Source: Vibrio xiamenensis
GTDB taxonomy: Bacteria > Pseudomonadota > Gammaproteobacteria > Enterobacterales > Vibrionaceae
DNA: 64,000 bases
Reading direction: 5' to 3'
NCBI RefSeq assembly: GCF_900100015.1
Contig: NZ_FNDD01000029.1
Coordinates: forward strand, 1-64,000
Positions 31,874 to 40,455 of the stretch are shown piece by piece. A program made the translations under genes and the position numbers. The notes beneath the pieces are model-generated. The model was not told the origin of the DNA and ran no database searches. It saw only the letters and a list, made by a program, of their open reading frames with translations. Numbering within the stretch: position 1 is the stretch's first letter; each line of letters begins with the position of its first letter.

Positions 31874-33085
31874 TATTAAATTTCCTAGTTTAAGCCATTT
31901 CTGCGAATGGTTAAGTGGGTCATTAAATTGCCTCACTACTTCACTACGCTGTGCTGTATAAATATAGGTTTGCGAGAGTGGGGAATAAATCTCGCGAATG
32001 CATTGTAGGTCAATTTATAAAAATTATGATACTTATTGATGTAAAATATTTGTCATATCGATAGGTTTAAAATCAGAATTGGTGGACTGATCAAAAAAGC
32101 ACCGCGTCACTTTGCTTTGACTCTGCAACTCATTGTGGAGTAAGGCATAAATTTAAATGTCTACATTGATAGAGTTATTATTTTGGTGATTTTTCGCACG
32201 CGGATAAATAATGAAATTGTGAGCAAGATTAAATGTTGAGAGCAATAAAACATCATGCGAATAAATTTTATTATGTAAATTAAATCACTATTTCAAAAAA
32301 AATAGATTTAGTGAGAGAAGTAATAATAAAACAGAGGAAGTTGCAGCACATGAAATACTATTTTTTTCACTCGGTTATTTTTTTCGTGGTCGTGTTGGTT
32401 GCGGTGCAGCACTCTATTTGTCGATATAACGTTACTTATCTATATGAAGTAGTTTGTCGATATGAAGTTGCTTGATGATATAAAGTTAGCCAGTTTGGTT
32501 GTAAGCAACCATGCCACCGATGAGTAGACAGACATGATGAGTAGACAGACATATAGTAGGCAAGCACGGTTTTAAATTGTTCGCGACAGAGTGAATGATC
32601 AATGGCGTGCTTTGCTCATCAAACTGAGTTAACGCTCTAATGTGGTGCAATTGTATAAATTTTTATTTTATTTATATAAATCAGTTACTTTTATAGATTT
32701 TGGTGCGAGTCAGGAATCATCTGTGGTCGTGATATGCGCTCTAGCACAGCACGCGAGTGCTTGAACTTATTGAGTTGATTGAAAATTAACCAGATGAGTA
32801 TTGCAGTGAATTAAAACGGTGCAAATTTGAGCAGTTTATCAGCAAGTTAATTTATGCAACCTGTTGTTTATTAAGCGCTTTGGGCTGCAAATTTTATCAA
32901 AGTTTGCTTCAAAAATGAGTCAATCGCGGCAGTTAAGGTTCTATTTGCGACATTTTTACCCTGTCTCAAAGTCGATTTTCGGAGAAGGGCACATATATTG
33001 CTATTTTGTTACAAGGATGGTTGCAAACGTTGTGTAGGTGTAAACGGTATCCTTTAAAAAATGACAATAATAGAGGTGTGTGCCA
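31874..33085. other. 1.2-kb AT-rich intergenic region
   Basis: No credible gene was found between the divergent pectate lyase and gbdR-like genes. It holds an imperfect inverted repeat in the lyase leader (TTTGCGAGA 31969-31977, TCTCGCGAA 31990-31998), an exact 17-bp tandem duplication (32519-32552), and a stretch of four degenerate 20-bp units of the type TGTCGATATGAAGTTGCTT (about 32418-32487). The region is unusually long and AT-rich compared with the rest of the window. Promoters for both flanking genes should lie here but no strong -10/-35 pair stands out. Confidence 0.6.
32519..32552 (+). repeat. Exact 17-bp tandem duplication
   Basis: GATGAGTAGACAGACAT occurs at 32519-32535 and again at 32536-32552 with no spacer and no mismatch. 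The lack of divergence suggests a recent slippage event in non-coding DNA. Confidence 0.9.
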
Positions 33086-34240
33086 ATGTCAGAGTTTACA
33101 AATTCGCTTCAAACGTCAGCAGTACAAGGAAAAGTACGTCGCGTCGGTTTTCTACTGCTGGATAATTTTACCCTGATCGCGCTAGCTTCAGCGGTAGAGC
33201 CATTACGAATGGCTAATCAGCTAAGTGGTCGTGATCTCTATGATTGGTACACCATTAGTGAAGAAGGCGAGCCTGTTACCGCCAGTGATGGCGTCAATGT
33301 GACGCCCGATTGTTCCATGGCAGGGGTACCGGATATCGATACCCTGATTGTCGTCGGTGGCGTTAATATCACACGCAGTTATACCCGCAAGCAGATGGCT
33401 TGGGTACAATCGATGGCCCGTAAACATACCCAGTTAGGAGGGGTGTGCACAGGTCCATATCTGTTGGCGGTGGCAGGCCTGCTGGATGGTTATCAGTGCA
33501 GCGCGCACTGGGAGTGTATTGCTGCGTTGCAAGAGGCGTATCCAAAAGTGCGCTGTACCAATTTATTGTTCGTGGTGGATCGTGACCGCATGACCTGCAG
33601 CGGCGGTTCGGTGCCAATGGATATGATGCTGTATATGATCAAGCGTGATTTTGGTCATCAGCTCAGCTCAAGTATTTCAGAGATGTTTGTTTGCGACCGA
33701 GTGCGCAGTGAATCGGATTTTCAGCGTGTGCCATTGCGACATGTGCTTGGTACCGCGCAGCCTAAATTGGTTGAAGCGATTACCTTAATGGAAGCCAATA
33801 TTGAAGAAACCATCGAGCTTGACGAGCTTGCCAGCTATGTCGGTTTGTCCCGTCGCCAGCTTGAACGCTTGTTTCAAAAATACCTTCAGTGCCCACCTTC
33901 CAAATACTATTTGAAACTGCGTCTATTTCGCGCGCGCCAGCTGCTTAAACAAACGTCGATGTCGATCATTGAGATTGCGATGGCGTGCGGCTTTGTTTCT
34001 TCGCCGCACTTTAGCAAATGTTATCGCCTGCACATCGGTATTCCGCCGCGTGAAGAGCGCAGCGGTCAAAGCCAAAGTTACACCATGGCAAGTCGCGAAC
34101 GAGTGGTGGTGCCGATGGCGGCCAGCCTCAACGCGCTAGATATGCCAGAACCTTTTACCTCTCCCGCACATCAGTCTAAATCTATTCGAGCCCTGGTTGA
34201 GGCGCAATTTGAACCCACTTATGGTTCGGTTGCCGTTTAA
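33086..34240 (+). CDS. gbdR: AraC-family regulator with class I amidotransferase-like domain (GbdR-like)
   Basis: The 384-residue protein has an N-terminal DJ-1/PfpI-type domain (RRVGFLLLDNFTLIALASAV, LGGVCTGPYLLAVAG) and a C-terminal AraC double helix-turn-helix (ELASYVGLSRRQLERLFQK and MSIIEIAMACGFVSSPHFSK). This matches GbdR, which in Pseudomonas responds to glycine betaine and dimethylglycine and activates gbcA, gbcB and the dgc genes; all of these lie next to it here. AGAGG upstream favours the ATG at 33086 over the GTG at 33080. Confidence 0.88.
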   Translation: MSEFTNSLQTSAVQGKVRRVGFLLLDNFTLIALASAVEPLRMANQLSGRDLYDWYTISEEGEPVTASDGVNVTPDCSMAGVPDIDTLIVVGGVNITRSYTRKQMAWVQSMARKHTQLGGVCTGPYLLAVAGLLDGYQCSAHWECIAALQEAYPKVRCTNLLFVVDRDRMTCSGGSVPMDMMLYMIKRDFGHQLSSSISEMFVCDRVRSESDFQRVPLRHVLGTAQPKLVEAITLMEANIEETIELDELASYVGLSRRQLERLFQKYLQCPPSKYYLKLRLFRARQLLKQTSMSIIEIAMACGFVSSPHFSKCYRLHIGIPPREERSGQSQSYTMASRERVVVPMAASLNALDMPEPFTSPAHQSKSIRALVEAQFEPTYGSVAV

Positions 34241-34563
34241 CCAATAGATAAAGAATTTTTGATCGTGCGCGCCGTCTGTTCTCTATAGGGAATAGGCGGC
34301 GTTTTTTATGGCGCAATTTTGTCGTTTTTGCGCTGTTTTTCCCATCCATATATGCCGTATTTCTCGGCTGCTAGTTCGTGTTTTCTTCCTCGACGGATTT
34401 GTTGATGTCGCTTAGGCTGCCTCGCTGTGCACCGCATGCAATCGGCTTTTTGTCCGCACTACGCTTTGGGTTTTGTCGGTGACGCTTTTGGAACATTGAC
34501 CGATAGCCTTTCTTTTTATCCTGACTTTACTGCAAGAAAGTTAGGCTAAGGACAGGTGAAAAG
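34241..34563 (+). promoter_or_regulatory. Leader region of the dgc operon
   Basis: It contains the gbdR terminator, then about 250 bp without a gene. Two TTTTGTC-type elements (CTTTTTGTCCGC from 34446 and GGTTTTGTCGGT from 34469) with TGTC cores 23 bp apart resemble the reverse complement of the GACATAAAACC repeat found between gbcA and gbcB. They may be a weaker GbdR site; this is inference. Confidence 0.35.
34270..34308 (+). terminator. gbdR-like gene terminator
   Basis: An imperfect stem built on CGCCG-CT (34270-34277) and AG-CGGCG (34294-34301) is followed by TTTTTTA. It lies about 30 bp after the stop. Confidence 0.75.
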
Positions 34564-35541
34564 ATGAACGCAAGTGAATTGCATGAAGAGTCGATCGTAA
34601 TCGATGGTTTGGTGATTGCGAAATGGGATCGCGCGCTATTTGAAGACATGCGCCGCGGCGGTATCACGGCGGCCAACTGCACGGTTTCGGTGTGGGAAGG
34701 CTTTCAAAATACCGTTAACAACATCTCGGCCATGAACCAACTGATTGATGACAACAGCGACTTGATTCTAAAAGTCACCTGTACTGACGATATTCGCCGC
34801 GCCAAAGCGCAAGGTAAAACTGGCGTGATGATGGGCTTTCAAAATGCGCATGCTTATGAAGACCAAATCGGCTATGTGCAAGTGTTTAAAGACCTTGGCA
34901 TCGGCATTGTGCAGATGTGTTACAACACCCAAAATCTGGTTGGCACCGGGTGTTATGAACGCGATGGCGGGCTGTCCGGCTTTGGTCATGAAATCGTTGC
35001 CGAAATGAATCGTGTCGGTGTGATGTGCGACCTCTCTCACGTTGGTGCCAAAACCTCACAAGAAGTGATTCTGGCGTCGAAAAAACCGGTCTGTTATTCG
35101 CACTGCTTGCCAAGCGGGCTTAAAGATCATCCGCGCAATAAATCCGATCAAGACCTCAAATTCATTGCCGATCACGGCGGTTTTGTCGGGGTCACCATGT
35201 TCGCGCCGTTTTTGAAAAACGGTATCCATTCCTCAATTGAAGATTACGTTGAAGCGATTGAGTACATCTACAACTTGGTGGGTGAAGACCAAATCGGTAT
35301 CGGTACCGACTTTACGCAAGGCCAAGATGAAGCCTTCTTTGAGTGGCTGACTCACGACAAAGGCTATGCTCGCCGCTTAACTCGGTTTGGCGAAATCATT
35401 AACCCTGAAGGCATTCGTACCCTTGGTGAGTTTCCAAACCTTACCGATGCACTTCTGCGTCGCGGTTTCAGTGAACGCCAAGTCAGCAAAATCATGGGTG
35501 AAAACTGGGTACGCGTATTAGCCGACGTATGGGGCGAATAA
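34564..35541 (+). CDS. Membrane-dipeptidase (peptidase M19) family protein of the dgc operon, zinc site incomplete
   Basis: The 325-residue TIM-barrel protein corresponds to the dipeptidase-like gene found beside dgcA in Pseudomonas (PA5396 type). Of the five zinc ligands of classical M19 enzymes, the second-site His residues are present (His159 in CDLSHVG, His180 in CYSHC), as is Asp249 in GIGTDF. The first-site HxD is replaced (DGLVIAK, Leu16/Ile18), and the bridging Glu is Gln93 (GFQNAHA). A normal dinuclear peptidase is therefore doubtful. It is the first gene of a plus-strand run to the transporter. Confidence 0.85.
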   Translation: MNASELHEESIVIDGLVIAKWDRALFEDMRRGGITAANCTVSVWEGFQNTVNNISAMNQLIDDNSDLILKVTCTDDIRRAKAQGKTGVMMGFQNAHAYEDQIGYVQVFKDLGIGIVQMCYNTQNLVGTGCYERDGGLSGFGHEIVAEMNRVGVMCDLSHVGAKTSQEVILASKKPVCYSHCLPSGLKDHPRNKSDQDLKFIADHGGFVGVTMFAPFLKNGIHSSIEDYVEAIEYIYNLVGEDQIGIGTDFTQGQDEAFFEWLTHDKGYARRLTRFGEIINPEGIRTLGEFPNLTDALLRRGFSERQVSKIMGENWVRVLADVWGE

Positions 35542-35665
35542 TGGCTATTCGCTAGCGCCTCGATTGGTTAACTAATCGATGGGTTATCAATACATTCGGC
35601 AAGGATAGCGCCGAACTGCGAAATCAAATCACAAGGTCAGCTGACCGAATTATGGAGTAATTGTT

Positions 35666-36199
35666 ATGGCTGGACACGCACCTGAAATGCCGATTGTTGT
35701 CGACGACGAAACCGGCGTTTGGACCACCGACGCACTACCGATGCTGTATGTGCCACGTCACTTTTTCGTCAACAACCACATCGCGATTGAAAAAGAGATC
35801 GGCGCTGAGCGCTACGCTGAGCTGCTTTACGATGCCGGTTACAAATCGGCGTATTACTGGTGTGAAAAAGAAGCCGAACTTCATGGAATCAGCGGTGAAG
35901 CGGTATTTGAACACTATATGACGCGTATTTCTCAGCGTGGCTGGGGCTTTTTTGTTATCGAAAATCTCGATTTAAAACAAGGCTGTGCACGTATTCGTCT
36001 TGAGCATTCGGCGTTTGTTTATCAATACGGCAAGGTCGGGCGCAAAGTTGATTACATGTTTACTGGCTGGTTTGCTGGCGCCATGGATCAGATCGCCGAA
36101 AGCCTAGGTTACAGCGTGCGCACTAAAGCTGAGCAAATTCAAAGCGGCGCAGAAGCGGCGTGTGAGTACGGCGTTTTTGAAGTCTCGCCACTTGATTAA
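35666..36199 (+). CDS. DUF5943-type protein of the dimethylglycine operon
   Basis: The 177-residue soluble protein is recalled as the counterpart of Pseudomonas PA5397. It contains VVDDETGVWTTDALPMLYVP, YWCEKEAELHG and VGRKVDYMFTGWFAGAMDQI. The fold resembles the V4R/4-vinyl-reductase ligand-binding domain, but function is unknown. Strict association with dgcA-dgcB suggests a role in dimethylglycine demethylase assembly or regulation. A GGAG SD precedes the ATG. Confidence 0.8.
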   Translation: MAGHAPEMPIVVDDETGVWTTDALPMLYVPRHFFVNNHIAIEKEIGAERYAELLYDAGYKSAYYWCEKEAELHGISGEAVFEHYMTRISQRGWGFFVIENLDLKQGCARIRLEHSAFVYQYGKVGRKVDYMFTGWFAGAMDQIAESLGYSVRTKAEQIQSGAEAACEYGVFEVSPLD

Positions 36200-36329
36200 A
36201 CCGCAAGCCTGCTAATAACAACATTTTATTTGTAACCCTGTTTTATTCGAGCTTGAGAAGGAAGCCTCAAGCTCCGGGCCTGATGAGCATAGAACCAACA
36301 GACCCTAATTACACCAGTTGGAGTGAACC

Positions 36330-38393
36330 ATGTCGCAGTTCGATATTCTGTTTCAGCCGTTGAACATCAACAAGCTGACCATACGTAATCGCATCGTCAG
36401 TACCGCGCACGCCGAAGTTTATGCCACCGATGGCGGTATGACCACCGAGCGCTACGTCAAATATTACGAAGAGAAAGCCAAAGGCGGCTGCGGGCTGTGC
36501 ATTTGTGGTGGCTCCAGCGTGGTGGCGATTGATAGTCCGCAAAGCTGGTGGAGCTCGGTTAATTTGTCCACCGATCGAATTATTCCGCATTTTCAAAATT
36601 TGGCGGATGCGGTGCACAAGCATGGCGGCAGAATCATGATTCAAATTACCCACATGGGGCGTCGCTCGCGTTGGGACGGTGAAAACTGGCCGAACTTGAT
36701 GTCGCCTTCAGGCATTCGTGAACCGGTGCACCGCGCCACCTGTAAAGTCATCGAGGAAGAGGACATCTGGCGTGTGGTGGGCGATTTTGCTAAAGCGGCA
36801 GTGCGCGCTAAAGAGGGCGGTCTTGACGGCGTTGAACTGTCAGCCGTGCATCAACATATGATTGACCAATTCTGGTCTCCACGTGTTAACCAACGCAGCG
36901 ACCAGTGGGGCGGCAGTTTTGAAAACCGTATGCGTTTTGGCATGGAAGTGCTCAAAGCGGTACGCGCCGCAGTGGGTGACGATTTCGTGGTCGGCATGCG
37001 TATCGCCGGTGACGAGTTCCATCCTGATGGTCTTAATCATGACGACATGAAACAGATCGCCGCCTACTACGATGCCACTGGCATGGTCGATTATTTTGGC
37101 GTGGTCGGCTCAGGTTGTGATACCCACAATACACTGGCAAACGTAATTCCAAACATGAGTTACCCGCCAGAACCGTTTATTCACCTTGCCGCGGGTATTA
37201 AAGAGGTGGTGTCGGTGCCGGTGATTCACGCGCAAAACATCAAAGATCCCAATCAGGCCAAACGAATTTTAGAACAAGGCTATGTCGATTTTGTCGGCAT
37301 GACCCGCGCCCATATCGCGGACCCGCATTTGATCACCAAAATCAAACTCAATCAAGTTGACCAAATTCGCCAATGTGTCGGGGCCAACTACTGCATTGAC
37401 CGTCAATACATGGGCCTTGACGTGCTGTGTATTCAAAATGCCGCGACGTCGCGTGAATATATGGGCATGCCCCATCAAATCGAAAAGACCTCAGGTCAAA
37501 TTCGCAATGTGGTCGTCGTTGGCGGCGGCCCGGGAGGATTGGAAGCGGCGCGCGTTGCTGCTGAGCGCGGCCACAAAGTCACGTTACTAGAGAAAAACAG
37601 CGAACTTGGCGGACAAGTCACCATTGCGGCCAAAGCGCCGCAGCGCGATCAGATGGCGGGCATTACCCGTTGGTTGGCGATGGAAGTTGACCGCCTCGGG
37701 GTCGAAGTGCTGCTCAATACCACAGTTAACGCTGAGATGATCGCAGAGCTTAACCCGGATGTGTGTATTCTCGCTACCGGCGGCACGCCTTTCCTTGAGC
37801 AAAACCCAAACTGGGGGGCTAAAGAGGGGTTGGTGGTCTCGACCTGGGACATTCTCAACGGCACTGTTGAAGCGGGCAAAAACGTACTGATTTACGACAC
37901 CATTTGCGAGTTTTCCGGTATGTCGGCGGCGGATTATTTAACCTCTAAAGGCGCGCTGGTCGAGTTGGTGACTGACGACATCAAGCCGGGCATCGGCATC
38001 GGCGGTACGACTTTCCCGACCTATTACCGCAGCCTGTATGAAAAAGAAGTCATTATGACCCCAGATTTGATGCTGGAGAAAGTCTATCGCGAAGGTGACA
38101 AACTGGTCGCCGTGCTGGAAAACGAATACACCGGACAAAGAGAAGAGCGTGTGGTCGATCAAGTGGTGGTGGAAAACGGCACTCGTCCAAACGAAGCGCT
38201 GTATTACCAACTCAAAGCGCAATCGCGCAACGGTGGTCAAATCGATAATGAATCGCTGTTTGCCGCCAAACCACAGCCGGTACTGAGCGAATCGGGCGAG
38301 GGCATGATTTTATGGCGCCTTGGTGACTGCGTATCACAGCGTAACACTCATGCTGCCATTTACGACGCATTGCGCCTGTGTAAAGACTTGTAG
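36330..38393 (+). CDS. dgcA: Dimethylglycine demethylase subunit DgcA
   Basis: The 687-residue flavoprotein is of the trimethylamine dehydrogenase/old yellow enzyme type. It has an N-terminal FMN barrel (residues 1-340, ITHMGRRSRWDGENWPN, GVELSAVHQHMIDQF), a short cysteine region (349-367), then an NAD/FAD-type Rossmann domain VVVVGGGPGGLEAARVAAE (about 390). Its role is oxidative demethylation of dimethylglycine to sarcosine. The usual CxxCxxC cluster motif reads CVGANYC (Cys349, Ala352, Cys355, later Cys367), so one of four [4Fe-4S] ligands is missing. It is 14 bp before dgcB. Confidence 0.92.
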   Translation: MSQFDILFQPLNINKLTIRNRIVSTAHAEVYATDGGMTTERYVKYYEEKAKGGCGLCICGGSSVVAIDSPQSWWSSVNLSTDRIIPHFQNLADAVHKHGGRIMIQITHMGRRSRWDGENWPNLMSPSGIREPVHRATCKVIEEEDIWRVVGDFAKAAVRAKEGGLDGVELSAVHQHMIDQFWSPRVNQRSDQWGGSFENRMRFGMEVLKAVRAAVGDDFVVGMRIAGDEFHPDGLNHDDMKQIAAYYDATGMVDYFGVVGSGCDTHNTLANVIPNMSYPPEPFIHLAAGIKEVVSVPVIHAQNIKDPNQAKRILEQGYVDFVGMTRAHIADPHLITKIKLNQVDQIRQCVGANYCIDRQYMGLDVLCIQNAATSREYMGMPHQIEKTSGQIRNVVVVGGGPGGLEAARVAAERGHKVTLLEKNSELGGQVTIAAKAPQRDQMAGITRWLAMEVDRLGVEVLLNTTVNAEMIAELNPDVCILATGGTPFLEQNPNWGAKEGLVVSTWDILNGTVEAGKNVLIYDTICEFSGMSAADYLTSKGALVELVTDDIKPGIGIGGTTFPTYYRSLYEKEVIMTPDLMLEKVYREGDKLVAVLENEYTGQREERVVDQVVVENGTRPNEALYYQLKAQSRNGGQIDNESLFAAKPQPVLSESGEGMILWRLGDCVSQRNTHAAIYDALRLCKDL

Positions 38394-38406
38394 TTAAGGG
38401 GCGGCA

Positions 38407-40446
38407 ATGATTTTTGACTGGTTAATTCCCACCCTGCTGGTGGCAGTGATTGCGCTCGCAGTGCTTGGTATGGTTCGGCGTATTCGCCTATGGCGCGCCG
38501 GTCAACCTGAGCCTGTCGCCTTGGTCAAAGGCTTAATGGCGATGCCAAGACGCTATTTGGTCGACCTGCACCACGTGGTGTCGCGCGATAAAATGATGTC
38601 CCACACGCACGTGGCAACCGCTGGTGGCTTTGTGCTGTCGATGCTGCTGATCCTTGCGGTGCATCTGTTTGGCTTAACGGCGCAGTGGCTTAGCATCGCG
38701 CTGCTCGCATCCCTTGCGCTGATGACCGTTGGTGCAGGCTTTGTGTTCAAGCGCCGCCTCAATCCTCCCGCGCGTCTTTCCAAAGGGCCGTGGATGCGTT
38801 TGCCAAAAAGCCTGCTGACCTTTTCGGTGACGTTTTTTATTCTCACTTTACCCAGCGCTGGCGTACTGCCAGAGCATTTTGGTAACGGCGTCATCACCGC
38901 CATTCTCACTCTTGGGGTGGTGATAGGCCTTGGCGAATTACTGTTTGGTATGGCATGGGGCGGACCGATGAAGCACGCGTTTGCCGGTGCTTTGCACCTT
39001 GCGTTTCATCGCCGCCCAGAACGTTTTGCTGGTGGTCGCTCGACTGGGCTGAAAGCGCTCGACCTAAACGGGCAAAAACTCGGCGTTGAAAAGCCCAAAG
39101 ATTTTAAATGGAATCAACTGCTGGGCTTTGATGCTTGCGTGCAGTGCGGTAAATGTGAAGCCATGTGCCCGGCGTTCGCCGCTGGTCAGCCACTCAACCC
39201 GAAAAAGCTGATCCAAGATATGGTGGTTGGGCTTGCGGGCGGAACCGACGCCAAATACGCCGGCAGTCCGTATCCGGGGCAAAGCGTTGGCAGCGCCTGC
39301 GGCGGCACCGATAAAGTGATCACCGAAGGGCTGATTAAAAACGAAACGCTGTGGTCATGCACCACTTGCCGCGCCTGTGTTGAAGAGTGTCCAATGATGA
39401 TTGAGCACGTCGATGCCATCGTCGATATGCGCCGCTTTTTGACGCTGGAAAAAGGCGCCACGCCAAATAAAGGTGCCGAAGTGCTGGAAAATTTGATAGT
39501 GACCGACAACCCCGGCGGTTTGAATCCTAGCCATCGCATGAACTGGGCGGCGGACCAAGAGTTAGCGCTGATGAAACAGGTTCAGCAAGCCGAGGTGCTG
39601 TTTTGGGTCTCTGACGGCGCGTTTGATATGCGTAGCCAACGGATTTTACGCGCGTTTGTTAAAGTGCTTAAGCGCGCCAAGGTCAGCTTTGCCGTGCTTG
39701 GCGATGAAGAGCTCGACAGTGGTGACTTGGCTCGTCGCCTTGGCGATGACGCTACATTTCAGCGCTTGGCGAAGCGCAATATCGAAACGCTTAGCCGTTA
39801 TCAATTTAAGCAAATTGTCACCACCGATCCGCACGCATTTCATTGTTTGAAAAACGAATATCCGGATTTTTACCCAAGCGGTGAGAAGCCAAATTATGAA
39901 GTGCTGCACCACACCACCTTTATCAACCGTTTAGTCAAAGCAGGCAAAATCACGCTCAATCCAATCAAAACGGCCAAAGTCACCTATCACGATCCATGTT
40001 ATTTGGGACGATACAACGGTGAATACGACTCGCCGCGTGAGTTACTTGGCGCACTTGGTATTGAGTTGGTTGAAATGGAGCGCAGTGGTTTTCGTTCACG
40101 TTGCTGCGGCGGCGGTGGCGGTGCACCGATTACCGATATCCCTGGCGAGCGCCGCATTGCCGATATGCGCATGGACGACATTCGCGCCACTGGCGCAGAA
40201 ATGGTCGCGGTGGGCTGTCAGCAATGCACCGCGATGCTCGAAGGGGTCGTCGAACCGCGCCCTGAAGTCAAAGACATTGCAGAAATGGTGGCAGAGGCGC
40301 TGGTGGAAGATAGCCAAGATGACACCGTGCAGATAGCGCCGGTGACGGCGAAAAACACGCCCAAAACCCAGCCCGCAGCCAAAACCGCCGAACTTGTGGC
40401 GAGCCGCGCGGCAGACTACTCGACAAGCCAGACGGCGAACGCATAG
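38407..40446 (+). CDS. dgcB: Dimethylglycine demethylase Fe-S subunit DgcB
   Basis: The 679-residue protein has N-terminal membrane segments (residues 1-22, about 68-115 and 140-185). Two ferredoxin-type [4Fe-4S] motifs follow, CVQCGKCEAMCP (about residue 242) and CTTCRACVEECP (about 318), and then CCG-type domains with DPCYLGRYNG and RCCGGGGG. It should pass electrons from DgcA and the Etf pair into the quinone pool, in the manner of HdrD/GlpC-like oxidoreductases. The Ala/Thr/Lys-rich C-terminal tail (last 45 residues) is not part of the fold. Confidence 0.9.
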   Translation: MIFDWLIPTLLVAVIALAVLGMVRRIRLWRAGQPEPVALVKGLMAMPRRYLVDLHHVVSRDKMMSHTHVATAGGFVLSMLLILAVHLFGLTAQWLSIALLASLALMTVGAGFVFKRRLNPPARLSKGPWMRLPKSLLTFSVTFFILTLPSAGVLPEHFGNGVITAILTLGVVIGLGELLFGMAWGGPMKHAFAGALHLAFHRRPERFAGGRSTGLKALDLNGQKLGVEKPKDFKWNQLLGFDACVQCGKCEAMCPAFAAGQPLNPKKLIQDMVVGLAGGTDAKYAGSPYPGQSVGSACGGTDKVITEGLIKNETLWSCTTCRACVEECPMMIEHVDAIVDMRRFLTLEKGATPNKGAEVLENLIVTDNPGGLNPSHRMNWAADQELALMKQVQQAEVLFWVSDGAFDMRSQRILRAFVKVLKRAKVSFAVLGDEELDSGDLARRLGDDATFQRLAKRNIETLSRYQFKQIVTTDPHAFHCLKNEYPDFYPSGEKPNYEVLHHTTFINRLVKAGKITLNPIKTAKVTYHDPCYLGRYNGEYDSPRELLGALGIELVEMERSGFRSRCCGGGGGAPITDIPGERRIADMRMDDIRATGAEMVAVGCQQCTAMLEGVVEPRPEVKDIAEMVAEALVEDSQDDTVQIAPVTAKNTPKTQPAAKTAELVASRAADYSTSQTANA

Positions 40447-40455
40447 GAGAGAGTG

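Noticed and set aside
32519..32552. Possible CRISPR-like repeat
   Set aside because: Only two copies, directly adjacent with no spacer, and no cas genes in the window.
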